Shown here one piece after another: positions 1 through 7,318 of a stretch of DNA of 17,321 bases (its first letter is position 1; every line of letters begins with the position of its first letter). The stretch covers positions 1 through 17,321 of the forward strand of contig CAZIWJ010000057.1 in assembly GCA_964542855.1 (NCBI GenBank), in the 5' to 3' direction. The position numbers and the translations under genes were made by a program. Origin of the DNA: CAZIWJ01 sp964542855. Its GTDB lineage: Bacteria > Bacteroidota > Bacteroidia > Cytophagales > Cyclobacteriaceae. Under the pieces are notes generated by a model. It saw nothing but the letters and a program-made list of their open reading frames with translations. It had not been told where the DNA came from and did no database searches.

Positions 1-1
1 T

Positions 2-859
2 GGTGGCTATTTCCGGCCGCAGTTCGGCAGGGAAAGCATTACTTCAGGCTTTGCCACTACATCCGGGGAAAAAGGAACCCAGCAAACTTACATCCGGAAC
101 CACCTGGTAGGGCAGGGTAGCGGGCGAGCTTCCGGTATAAACCTGGGCGGGTTAATTTTCCCGGAAAACAGCCTGGTAAGCATTAATTATAATGTGGGGT
201 TATTCCATACGAATACTACCGGTTCCGGGCAAATTGCTGCTACTTTATCATCGGGTATTCTCTGGTCGCCACTATTAACTGCCCGGGCAGTTATTAATGT
301 TGGTGACCCAGAACTAAATACTTATGATATAGCCTATGTAAGCAACTATTACAACGAAAGGAAAGGGATTTCAATTGGGTTTTCGTCCTCTACCCAGGGG
401 CAAACCGACCTGTTTACCAGTTCTTCTGCCCTGGGATTAGATTTTCTTTTCAATTGGGAGGCCGTTAACATCGATGCAGACTGGTCGTTCATGAACCGAA
501 CGCTGGCAGAAGAAACCGGAATTCCGCCGGTAAATTATTCATCGAATACAGGTCATATCAGGGCAAGCTACAATTTTGTGCTTCCCAACCGGAAAATCAT
601 TGAGCCGGTGGTTATGTGGGATCAGTTCAACGGCAGAAATCCAGCTAGCGAACCGGCCGAACAGGTTGGAGCCTTTTCCGGGAGTACTGATAACTGGAAT
701 ATCGGTTGCAATTATTACCTGGATACCCACAAGCTTAAAATTATTGCGCATTACATTATCCAGGAAGGTACGCCGGGAAATAATGTATACACCCGGCAGG
801 CCGGATACCGGATTGAGCGGGGAGACTATTTTTTACTGGGATTAAATGCTGTTTTTTAG
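2..859 (+). CDS. OprO/OprP-like outer-membrane porin, 3' part (5' end outside window)
   Basis: The reading frame is open from base 2, so the GTG at 194 is not the true start and the gene begins outside the window. About 285 residues are visible. Near the left edge the frame reads GGYFRPQFGRESITS, which resembles the conserved strand of phosphate-selective porins O and P ('GQFKxPFGxE'). The rest alternates polar and hydrophobic residues as expected for beta strands, and the chain ends in GDYFLLGLNAVF, a C-terminal aromatic-residue signal typical of outer-membrane barrels. The likely role is a passive or anion-selective channel; the substrate cannot be read from the sequence. The next gene starts about 130 bases downstream on the same strand, so co-transcription is possible but not shown. 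Family assignment is by motif and is moderately sure; 'outer-membrane beta-barrel protein' is safer than the porin name. Confidence 0.7.
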   Translation, partial: GGYFRPQFGRESITSGFATTSGEKGTQQTYIRNHLVGQGSGRASGINLGGLIFPENSLVSINYNVGLFHTNTTGSGQIAATLSSGILWSPLLTARAVINVGDPELNTYDIAYVSNYYNERKGISIGFSSSTQGQTDLFTSSSALGLDFLFNWEAVNIDADWSFMNRTLAEETGIPPVNYSSNTGHIRASYNFVLPNRKIIEPVVMWDQFNGRNPASEPAEQVGAFSGSTDNWNIGCNYYLDTHKLKIIAHYIIQEGTPGNNVYTRQAGYRIERGDYFLLGLNAVF

Positions 860-874
860 GCGTTTATGCCATGC

Positions 875-897
875 AGGTACCGGACCTTACCTTTTTT
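875..897 (+). terminator. weak hairpin with T-run after the porin gene
   Basis: AGGTA (875-879) can pair with TACCT (888-892), and a run of six T follows from 892. The stem is only five pairs, so this may slow transcription rather than end it. It is the only terminator-like element between the porin gene and the next cluster. Confidence 0.25.
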
Positions 898-990
898 AAG
901 TCAGCAACCTTATCATGTAATGACCGGGGCAAAAAAAATTTAGACATTTCTTGTTGATTCGGTTTATTGCGTAGCAACAAACCCGATTGC

Positions 991-2925
991 ATGTACTTGC
1001 TAATGCTAAAAACATCCCTTATTCTCTTCCTGATGCTAACAGTTTCCGCAAACCTGCTTTGCCAGGACCGGGTTGCGGAGCAATTTGCTTCGGGTAATCA
1101 TAAAAATGATATTGATTTTTCTTACGATATCGTTGATGGAGATACCGTGCTGAACGGGCCTTTTTCTCTTCAATCTTACCAGCTCGATTCGTTATTTACC
1201 CGGGGTTCAGGTTATATAAAAACTGCCGGTTATTTTAATATCAACCGCCCCGACAGCACCTGGAATTTTCTATTCAGTAACTTTACGGCAACCGGCGATG
1301 CTACCCTCAACGATAATTACCTGAAAGTAAGCATCAGGGGGCTAAGGCACCGGGCAACTGCCCGGTTTATTAAGGGAGAAGCCGAAGGAGAATGGACCCA
1401 TCGGGTGGAACAAATTACTCCTTCAGAATCTTCACCAGAAGTTTTTTCCAGTTCTGTAGCTTTTAAGCAGGGCATTCCCCGGAAAACGCTCAGAATTGAA
1501 ACAATGAATGCCACGCTGCTGGGGCGATTTTTAAGAAATGGTGTGGCCCATGATACCTGGATACTGAATAATAACGATGACCCGGACAAACAGGAACAAT
1601 GGGTATTTTCAGCGGGTACCCTGGAAAAAATTATCATTGCAAACCAACGGGCCAGCAAAACCCTGCCGGTTTATGATGCAATACCCGCTCATTACGAAAC
1701 CATAAATCTCGACCGTCGCTTTTTCAGGATTCTCACCCTGCAGCACCGCTTTGATACGGCTGATTATTCCTCCCAGGGAGGGGAGATTACCGGTATACTA
1801 AAAGAACATGCCAAATACTATTCGCGGATTGCCGATCAGTTGAACCCGTTTACCGATTCAGTTTCCATGCCGGTTTTTGGGGTTAAGGTGGCGAGTTATC
1901 CGTTAAGTGAATTGGAACGTGAGCAGCTGGTTACACTGGATGAATTATGGAATAGGTTTAATCAGGAAACGGATGACCTGGTTCAAAACACCCAGTTAAA
2001 TATCCTGAAGTACTCCGATGACGACGTGCGTTTCTTGCTGGAAGTGGCAAAAAAATTGAAGAATTCTTACGTAGAACCGATTAATAAGATACTGGCCTAC
2101 CACCAGGATCAGTTACTGCCTTTTCTTCCCCCTGAAGACTCGATGCTGCTTAACACCCCACCCACCGGGATTACGGTTAACTACCAGGATTCCTCGGGAA
2201 ACAAACAAAGTTCTTATCAGCTTGCCGTAGATACTTCCGGAACGGGAAGTAAATCACGGTTTTCTTTACTTATGAAGCGCGCTAAAACTGCCCTGGCAAC
2301 TGTTACGGCCATCCAGGATAAAATAGTTGATGAAATGCAGCAGGATAAGCTTCAGCAGGAGTTGGAAAACCTGGAAAATAACCTGGTACGACGGGCCGAT
2401 AGCCTAACGGAGATGCTGGATTCACTGGTGGCTACCAGTAAATCGAAACCATTTCTGAAGGCAGTTTCCGGCCTGGAAAACCGGGTTAGTAAGGAAATTG
2501 GTGAGTACTCCCGGATCGACAACCTGATTAGAAAAAGAAAGCGGGCCAACGAATTGATCGACTGCTTTAACGGAATGAAAAAATTAGCTTACACGCTGGG
2601 CAAATTACCGGCGCGGGAAGATTCCATTTATCAGCTGTATACCGAGCAGGTGTGGAACCCGTTCACTGCTACCACAATGACCGACCAGGTAAAAAAGGAG
2701 CTAACCCGGGCGTACAACAAGGTTTTAATTCCCTCATTACTAGCTGAAATAGCCAATGAAATGGCTTGCAACGATGCTGAAAACTATCGGCAAACCCTCA
2801 ACGCACTTTATAAGCGTATGCTGGAACTCCGGCGGGAAAAGACCTCTAAAATTGAGCGTAAGCTGAAAAACGAAGAAAGCCTGGAAGTAATGTTGCAGTA
2901 CCTCAACGTATCGATGAACCCGTGA
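991..2925 (+). CDS. exported protein with MORN/YwqK-like N-terminal repeats and long helical C-terminal part
   Basis: Starting at ATG 991 gives 644 residues; TTG 967 (652 residues) and ATG 1003 are alternatives. I prefer 991 because it is an ATG and leaves a compact signal peptide (MLKTSLILFLMLTVSA followed by NLLCQ). The Cys is not in a good lipobox, so a soluble periplasmic or secreted protein is more likely than a lipoprotein. Roughly residues 50-200 (numbered from 967) contain repeated 'G-x-F/Y-x-x-G-x-x-x-x-x-W' elements such as GYFNINRPDSTWNF, RFIKGEAEGEWTH and GRFLRNGVAHDTW. These recall MORN/YwqK-type repeats in a loose form. From about residue 270 onward it is mostly charged and helical, with likely coiled coils near 430-520 and 590-640. 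It is first in a cluster with DUF2490 and MORN genes (gap to the next gene 13 bases). Function unknown; a scaffold role in the envelope is only an inference. Confidence 0.75.
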   Translation: MYLLMLKTSLILFLMLTVSANLLCQDRVAEQFASGNHKNDIDFSYDIVDGDTVLNGPFSLQSYQLDSLFTRGSGYIKTAGYFNINRPDSTWNFLFSNFTATGDATLNDNYLKVSIRGLRHRATARFIKGEAEGEWTHRVEQITPSESSPEVFSSSVAFKQGIPRKTLRIETMNATLLGRFLRNGVAHDTWILNNNDDPDKQEQWVFSAGTLEKIIIANQRASKTLPVYDAIPAHYETINLDRRFFRILTLQHRFDTADYSSQGGEITGILKEHAKYYSRIADQLNPFTDSVSMPVFGVKVASYPLSELEREQLVTLDELWNRFNQETDDLVQNTQLNILKYSDDDVRFLLEVAKKLKNSYVEPINKILAYHQDQLLPFLPPEDSMLLNTPPTGITVNYQDSSGNKQSSYQLAVDTSGTGSKSRFSLLMKRAKTALATVTAIQDKIVDEMQQDKLQQELENLENNLVRRADSLTEMLDSLVATSKSKPFLKAVSGLENRVSKEIGEYSRIDNLIRKRKRANELIDCFNGMKKLAYTLGKLPAREDSIYQLYTEQVWNPFTATTMTDQVKKELTRAYNKVLIPSLLAEIANEMACNDAENYRQTLNALYKRMLELRREKTSKIERKLKNEESLEVMLQYLNVSMNP

Positions 2926-2938
2926 GAATGAGCAAAGC

Positions 2939-3754
2939 ATGAAACGATTACTGATTTTCTGGGCATTTTTTACGCTGATAACCGGTTTATCACTAAACGC
3001 TCAGCAACGAAATTTACCCGATCAATCGCAGTTTACAAACCCCGGAACCAGGCTCTGGTTAAACTCTTACGGGAATATTAGGCTTACCAAAAATATATTC
3101 TGGATTGCTCAAACCCATTTTCGTTTCCAGGAGAGCAGCAGCACTCCTTTTACCGGCCAAATTGCCCAAATTTATAACCGCCACGCTATTAGTTATTTCT
3201 TTTCCAAGAAGTTTAATACCGCCCTGGGTGGGGTTTTGCGAGTGAACTTTAACCCGGATGAAATTTCTGAAGACGAACAACGCACCGTTCCGGAATGGCG
3301 TATATGGCACCAGTACCAGTTTGCCATTCCTTTAAGCCGGTTAATGGTATATCATCGTATTCGGGTGGAACATCGCTGGTCTAGAGGTTTTGGTGAAAAC
3401 AGCAGCTATATATTCCGCAACCGGTGGCGGTACATGTTCCGGGCAAAAATTCCCCTGAACAAGAAAAAGCTGGTACCGGAAGCGTTATACATCGCACCAG
3501 AAGCAGAATTAATTATGCAAAGCGGGAAAGCCGTAGTAAACAGTCCGATGGAAGATTTACGCTTACATACCTCCCTGGGGTACATTATTAGTCCTCAGCT
3601 CACTGTGGCATCAGGTTTGATGTACTCACAGGGGCAGGAATTAAGTAATGGAGACGTGTTTAACCAGAAATGGACCGTACGGTTTCACGTTTATTTCTCG
3701 CCAGATTTTAGAAGTATTCAACAACGGTTACCGAAGGTTAACCAGGACTTTTAA
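2939..3754 (+). CDS. DUF2490-type outer-membrane protein
   Basis: This 271-residue protein has a clear signal peptide (MKRLLIFWAFFTLITGLSLNA, cleaved near AQQ). The mature part alternates aromatic and polar residues like a small beta barrel. Segments such as TRLWLNSYGNIRLTKNIFW near the N-terminus, RIWHQYQFAIPLS, RIRVEHRW and FRNRWRYMFRAKIPL match what I know of DUF2490 (PF10677), an uncharacterised outer-membrane family common in Bacteroidota. The length fits that family. It ends in FRSIQQRLPKVNQDF; the final Phe is compatible with an outer-membrane insertion signal. The gene starts 13 bases after the preceding stop and is followed after 27 bases by the MORN-protein gene, so the three probably form one transcript. 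No enzymatic residues can be pointed to. Role unknown; a small envelope barrel is the safest description. Confidence 0.8.
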   Translation: MKRLLIFWAFFTLITGLSLNAQQRNLPDQSQFTNPGTRLWLNSYGNIRLTKNIFWIAQTHFRFQESSSTPFTGQIAQIYNRHAISYFFSKKFNTALGGVLRVNFNPDEISEDEQRTVPEWRIWHQYQFAIPLSRLMVYHRIRVEHRWSRGFGENSSYIFRNRWRYMFRAKIPLNKKKLVPEALYIAPEAELIMQSGKAVVNSPMEDLRLHTSLGYIISPQLTVASGLMYSQGQELSNGDVFNQKWTVRFHVYFSPDFRSIQQRLPKVNQDF

Positions 3755-3781
3755 TCGAGTAATCATGGCTTTTTTCTCAAT

Positions 3782-4678
3782 ATGAAAAAACAAGTACTGA
3801 AAACACGCATCGTATTCGTTTATTTCATGCTGTTGGCAGCTACCATAATGGCAGTATTTTATTTTAGCAGGGCCCGTAAGTTACAGCGTGAATTTGCAGC
3901 TGCCCAGGTTCTGATAAAGGAAGAATCAGCAAGCAATAAGTTGCTTACCCGCTTTTTGGCCGTTGACTCTTTAATTCAGCACGAAAAATATGAAGAGGCA
4001 AGGGAGGTCTGCGGCATGTTAATGAGTGAAAACCCCGCCAACCTCCAGTTGCAACAGGCTGCAAGGGCCCGGATTAATACCACCCGTCGACTAGAGGAAT
4101 TAGATACTACCTATTTATCATCTGAAAACAGGGAGCTTGCCAGGGAACTTGGCAAGGTTAACGAACAGCTTACCAGCCTGGAAACTGATTTAGCCCTTGC
4201 CAGAGAGATTAAAGCTGATCAACTGGATTCCCTTAATTTTGCGCTCGACAAAGCCCGGCTGCGCGCAAATAGCCTTGAAAACAAACTAAACAATAAAAGT
4301 GGTACTGATTACCTGGAATTTACCGGCAAAAACGACGTAACCATTTTTTACGTGGGAGAAGTACGCAACGATAAAGCTACCGGTGAAGGTGTAGCCCTGT
4401 ATTCAACCGGTAGCCGTTACGAGGGAAAATGGAAGAATAATTTACGCCACGGTGAGGGTGTATTCCACTGGCCGGATGGAGAATACTACGAGGGCCAGTT
4501 TAAACAGGATAAACGACACGGTTACGGCAAATACTTCTGGCCTAATGGCGAAAAATTTGCCGGCCAGTGGCAAAACGGCAAGCGAAACGGGGAAGGAAAA
4601 TTTTTTAACGAAAAAGGCAAAATAATTGCCAGCGGAACCTGGCAAAATGATGAACTGGTTGAAATGAGTAATCGCTAA
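3782..4678 (+). CDS. membrane-anchored coiled-coil protein with C-terminal MORN repeats
   Basis: The protein has 298 residues. Residues about 9-28 form one hydrophobic segment (IVFVYFMLLAATIMAVFYF) followed by positive residues (RARK), i.e. an uncleaved inner-membrane anchor. Residues 60-98 (SLIQHEKYEEAREVCGMLM and following) look like one TPR-type helical hairpin. Residues 105-170 are a heptad-like coiled coil. Residues 190-280 hold four MORN repeats: YVGEVRNDKATGEGV, YEGKWKNNLRHGEGVFHW, YEGQFKQDKRHGYGKYFW and FAGQWQNGKRNGEGKFF, with a half repeat (SGTWQNDELVEM) after them. MORN repeats commonly bind membranes or serve as scaffolds. Which side of the membrane the C-terminal part faces cannot be settled by eye. 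The gene sits 27 bases after the DUF2490 gene. The anchor plus repeats suggests an envelope scaffold; this is inference. Confidence 0.85.
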   Translation: MKKQVLKTRIVFVYFMLLAATIMAVFYFSRARKLQREFAAAQVLIKEESASNKLLTRFLAVDSLIQHEKYEEAREVCGMLMSENPANLQLQQAARARINTTRRLEELDTTYLSSENRELARELGKVNEQLTSLETDLALAREIKADQLDSLNFALDKARLRANSLENKLNNKSGTDYLEFTGKNDVTIFYVGEVRNDKATGEGVALYSTGSRYEGKWKNNLRHGEGVFHWPDGEYYEGQFKQDKRHGYGKYFWPNGEKFAGQWQNGKRNGEGKFFNEKGKIIASGTWQNDELVEMSNR

Positions 4679-4907
4679 CCTGTGCAATTCTCCTCTGTTT
4701 TAACCTGAAGGCTTGTTAAAGCTTACTCCTTTGGGCTGCTACCCTGTAGTAGTTGATTACTCGTTCATAATTATGGGAGGTACTGCACAGCAGGTAATAA
4801 TCATTTAATGTGTTATTCCGCAATTTTGCATTTAACCAGGCTGCTACAAGTAAAACAATTTACCCTTCCTGTTCATTACATTGGCAGTACTAATTAATAC
4901 ACATCAT

Positions 4908-5030
4908 ATGTTATTACGATCATTAGCTTTGCTTTTTGGTATTCTTTTATTGGTATCGGCCTGCGATGATGACGGAGGAGGTTACGAAGCCAACCAGGTG
5001 AAAGCCGAAGAAGTTGAAACAACCAACTAA
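4908..5030 (+). CDS. very small lipoprotein (40 residues)
   Basis: An ATG at 4908 opens a frame of 40 codons ending in TAA 5028-5030. The first 18 residues form a hydrophobic lipoprotein signal peptide ending in LLLVSAC, a good lipobox with Cys19 as the lipid-modified residue. The Cys is followed directly by DDDGGG; acidic residues at this place are the known Bacteroidota lipoprotein export signal for the cell surface. The mature peptide would have only 22 residues and is acidic (ending KAEEVETTN). No family is recognised. A strong intrinsic terminator begins eight bases after the stop, which supports a real short transcription unit. It lies 229 bases after the MORN-protein gene, so it probably has its own promoter, but I see no clear TAnnTTTG element. 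Confidence 0.65.
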   Translation: MLLRSLALLFGILLLVSACDDDGGGYEANQVKAEEVETTN

Positions 5031-5037
5031 AACCAGC

Positions 5038-5068
5038 AAGCCGGGAAACTAAAATTTCTCGGCTTTTT
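5038..5068 (+). terminator. strong intrinsic terminator after the small lipoprotein gene
   Basis: AAGCCGGGAAA (5038-5048) pairs over its full length with TTTCTCGGCTT (5055-5065), with one G-U pair and a six-base loop. Five T (5064-5068) overlap the end of the stem. It ends + strand transcription before the gene-poor stretch that follows. Confidence 0.85.
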
Positions 5069-5085
5069 ACTTTTTATTCCGTTGG

Positions 5086-5410
5086 TTACGGGTTAAAAAA
5101 GCCGTAGTAGATTTCCAGTATACCCGAAGCAATTTCCGATGCCCCCGGGAACAGCCCGATATTAAAGGTAATATTCCTGGCCGACAGTAATTTAAATGCA
5201 TAAGGTAAGCAGGTAACGTGCGCCACTCCCAGTGAAACGCATAATAGCACAATTTAAGCCCCTCCCCTAACCACCGGCAACCGGTTAGAGGAAACAAACA
5301 TTTCTGCCATGCTGTGCGGGGGCGGTAAATACATTCATTCCGATTAGCCAAAGCTGAACCATGAACAGGAGAGCAGGCTTTCACCAGGTTTCTTTCACCA
5401 GATACTTCAT
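5086..5410 (-). pseudogene. probable decayed gene for a small integral membrane protein
   Basis: No single frame explains this stretch, yet pieces of two minus-strand frames read like membrane protein. From ATG 5410 the frame gives MKYLVKETW, then an in-frame TGA, then ALLFMVQLWLIGMNVFTAP, a good transmembrane segment, before a stop at 5285-5287. In another frame, 5086-5253 reads IVLLCVSLGVAHVTCLPYAF, then LLSARNITFNIGLFPGASE and IASGILEIYYGFFNP, followed by TAA. Joined, they would make a protein of about 105 residues with several membrane helices, broken by one nonsense change and at least one frameshift near 5254-5287. The hydrophobic pieces lie in order and on one strand, which is the argument for decay rather than chance. 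The family is not recognised. The long minus ORF that overlaps (5067-5384) is in a third frame and looks like noise. Confidence 0.4.
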
Positions 5411-5629
5411 AAACTTTTTATGAATGATGTATCATTTTTCAATGAAAAAAAACGTGCTAATAACTGGAAGGCAGGGATAACCGGATACTTTTTCAGGTTA
5501 ATTAACGTAAAACGGAAAATGGTGCACCGGTAAGAAAACAGCCCGGGTTTCAACAATTTTTTCCTAATGTCGTGGAATTTTATTTATTATTGTTCGAAGC
5601 AATTCTGAAACCATTAGAATAAAACATGT
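5411..5629. other. intergenic stretch before the DUF4286 gene
   Basis: Together with the decayed gene this makes a region of about 560 bases without an intact gene. It is AT-rich. A dyad AATGAT-GT-ATCATT lies at 5423-5436, and a second short one (CATAAA/TTTATG) just before it, at 5408-5422, overlaps the presumed start of the decayed gene. Near 5586 there is TATTATTG, one mismatch from the Bacteroidota -7 element TAnnTTTG, but no convincing -33 TTG at the right distance. I see no coding frame here. Confidence 0.4.
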
Positions 5630-5920
5630 ATGACTACCTACCAGGTTGAAATTACGATTAACAGTGAGGTAGAGTCTGAATGGCTTCACTGGATGAAAAC
5701 CAAACACATCCCCGATATTGTAGCCACTGGCCTGGTGAGCTCATTTAATATTATGAAGCCTGAAAATAAGCCGGGCACTTACGTATTTCAATACCATTTT
5801 GCCAGCGAAAACCTGTTCAGGGAATATGAAAATGGGCATTCTCCCCGGTTAAGAAAAGAGTCTGATCAACACTACGGTGAAAAATTTACCTCGGCCACAA
5901 CCCTATTTGAATGGATATGA
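5630..5920 (+). CDS. DUF4286 family protein
   Basis: The protein has 96 residues. It opens with TTYQVEITINSEVESEWLHW, followed by MKTKHIPDIVATGLVSSF and later a YVFQYHFASENLFREY segment and SPRLRKESDQHYGEKF. This order (short strand, 'EWLxWMxxxHIPxVxATGLF', a later 'YxxxSxxxLxxYxxxxAPxLRxE' and 'FGxKFxxxRxxLE') is that of DUF4286 (PF14114), a small ferredoxin-like family frequent in Bacteroidota and of unknown function. Length is normal for the family, so the gene is complete. The stop overlaps the start of the hydrolase gene (ATGA at 5917-5920 if the second Met is used), which suggests translational coupling and a shared task. No signal peptide, so the protein is cytosolic. Confidence 0.85.
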   Translation: MTTYQVEITINSEVESEWLHWMKTKHIPDIVATGLVSSFNIMKPENKPGTYVFQYHFASENLFREYENGHSPRLRKESDQHYGEKFTSATTLFEWI

Positions 5921-6762
5921 AAAGCGATATTCTACCCAGCAAGCATTTTATTAGTACCAACGGTATTAACCTGCATTACCTTTATAAACCGGGAAAAGAA
6001 CCTGCCCTGGTAATGATGCACGGCCTCACGGCCAATGCCGTGGTATTTAACAAATTGTCGCTGGAGCTAGACCAGGAGCTGTTTGCCGTCGATTTGCGTG
6101 GTCGGGGGTTAAGCGATAAACCGGAGCATGGCTACACCATGGGCGACCACGCCCTGGATATTATTGGTTTACTAAACGATACGGGCAAGGATAAGGTAGT
6201 TTTATGCGGTCATTCATTCGGGGCCCTGTTAAGCCTGTACCTGGCTTATCATTATCCCGACCGGGTAGATAAAATTATCATGATCGATGCCGCTGCCAAC
6301 ATGCACCCGGATACCCGCGACCTGCTCATCCCGGCACTGGCCCGGCTGGATGCAACTTTTCCTTCTTTCAATAACTACCTCGATAAAATTAAACTGGCCC
6401 CTTACCAGCAAGGGCAATGGGACGACAGCATGATTCCCTACTACCGGGCCGATGTTGAAGACCGGCCCGATGGTTCGGTTAAACCGCGCTCGGTGCGCAG
6501 CCAGATGGAAGAAGCCGTGGAAGGGGCGCTGGGTGACCCGTGGTTTAAAATCCTCCCCGCCATACCACACCAGGTAATGCTTCTCAATGCCACTGAGCCT
6601 TACGGCCCTGCTGCCCTGCTACCCAGGGAGCAGGCCATGGAAACCGTACAGGCATTGCCTAATGGCCGCTACGTGGGTGTTCCGGGAAATCACCTGAGCA
6701 TGATGTTTGAAAAGGGAGCATCATCGATGGGCAATGCAATAAAAGATTTCCTGGCAGAATAA
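5911..6762 (+). CDS. alpha/beta hydrolase
   Basis: The protein has 283 residues from ATG 5911, or 281 from ATG 5917. The second start gives the classic ATGA overlap with the preceding stop and may be the true one. The fold is clear: the oxyanion-hole motif MMHG at 35-38, FAVDLRGRGLSDKP at 58-71, and the nucleophile elbow GHSFG at 100-104 with Ser102. The catalytic His is probably His261 in PGNHLSMMF. Where the catalytic Asp usually sits ('LLxGxxD') the sequence reads LLNATEP, so Glu229 is the best candidate acid; this is slightly unusual. Residues about 130-215 form a cap domain. The substrate is unknown; esterase, lactonase or C-C hydrolase activity are all possible. It is paired with DUF4286 and has no signal peptide. 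Its stop abuts the stop of the opposing gene with no bases between. Confidence 0.9.
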   Translation: MDMKSDILPSKHFISTNGINLHYLYKPGKEPALVMMHGLTANAVVFNKLSLELDQELFAVDLRGRGLSDKPEHGYTMGDHALDIIGLLNDTGKDKVVLCGHSFGALLSLYLAYHYPDRVDKIIMIDAAANMHPDTRDLLIPALARLDATFPSFNNYLDKIKLAPYQQGQWDDSMIPYYRADVEDRPDGSVKPRSVRSQMEEAVEGALGDPWFKILPAIPHQVMLLNATEPYGPAALLPREQAMETVQALPNGRYVGVPGNHLSMMFEKGASSMGNAIKDFLAE

Positions 6763-7173
6763 TTAACTAAATTTACGCATGTAATCTCTGTAATCGCCTG
6801 ATGAGATCAGGCTGCAATTTTTCAGGTTGTAATTGTATACGTATACCCAGCAGTTTACCGTATCCCGTTCCAGTTGAACCGGCAGGGTAACCCTTTGGTA
6901 TTCGTAAGGCTCCCGGTGGTGTTCGCCAATTCCCTCGTAATCGTCTAGCAGGGCTAACAACTGGTTATGCTCTTCCGGTAACTCGTACACTTCTCCGTAA
7001 ACCTGCCCGCCCAGTGCATCGGGTACAAACCCGGGGTACCGACCTACATTAAAAAGGTACCCGTTAATTTGTGCAGGCCCGATGTAGTTAAGGAGTGGCA
7101 TAACTTCCTCCTGCAAGGGGTTATTAAAGTTACTCATCAGGGTGCCGTAAAAGAAAATGTACCTACCGTGCAT
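6763..7173 (-). CDS. gamma-glutamylcyclotransferase-like (AIG2/YtfP type) protein
   Basis: I place the start at ATG 7173 (136 residues) rather than at the longer frame from 7284. The family begins just before its first strand, AAGAGGTG (a Shine-Dalgarno-like sequence) lies about four bases before this ATG, and the extra bases upstream contain the terminator of the next gene. The protein shows YIFFYGTL with the family's YGTL/YGSL substrate loop at residues 9-12, GYLFNVGRYPGFVP, GEVYEL, and LLDDYEG with the acidic residue Glu80 in the position of the catalytic Glu of the cyclotransferase fold. It ends with positively charged MRKFS. Members cleave gamma-glutamyl peptides or amines to 5-oxoproline, but for bacterial YtfP-like proteins the true substrate is mostly unknown. 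The protein is cytosolic. It converges on the hydrolase gene with no intergenic base. Confidence 0.85.
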   Translation of the reverse strand: MHGRYIFFYGTLMSNFNNPLQEEVMPLLNYIGPAQINGYLFNVGRYPGFVPDALGGQVYGEVYELPEEHNQLLALLDDYEGIGEHHREPYEYQRVTLPVQLERDTVNCWVYVYNYNLKNCSLISSGDYRDYMRKFS

Positions 7174-7233
7174 AATCACCTCTTTTATATTTTCAGTAGT
7201 TGCGGTTAAAAAGCCCGCTTTCGTTACGTTACC

Positions 7234-7270
7234 AAAAAAAGGGCCAGCATCCCCCAAATGATGCCGGCCC
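7234..7270 (-). terminator. intrinsic terminator after the phasin-like gene
   Basis: Read on the minus strand, GGGCCGGCATC (7270-7260) pairs with GATGCTGGCCC (7251-7241), with one G-U pair and an eight-base loop. Seven T (7240-7234) follow directly. On the plus strand the same position is an A-C mismatch and there is no T-run, so it acts on minus-strand transcripts. It separates the phasin-like gene from the cyclotransferase-like gene. Confidence 0.85.
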
Positions 7271-7318
7271 CACACTATACGCACTATTTTCCTTTCAGAA
7301 AAAATCAGGCTTAACTTT

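Noticed and set aside
4679..4907. Possible gene or RNA between the MORN gene and the small lipoprotein gene
   Set aside because: No frame with protein-like content and no stable structure were found; it is probably a leader and promoter region.
5067..5384. A 105-codon minus-strand frame
   Set aside because: Its translation is rich in Cys, Trp and Arg with no pattern, and starts inside the region where the two other frames give membrane-like protein. It looks like a chance opening over a decayed gene.
7174..7284. Longer N-terminus of the cyclotransferase-like gene
   Set aside because: The added codons run through the terminator hairpin of the neighbouring gene, and the family begins at the later ATG with a good ribosome site.
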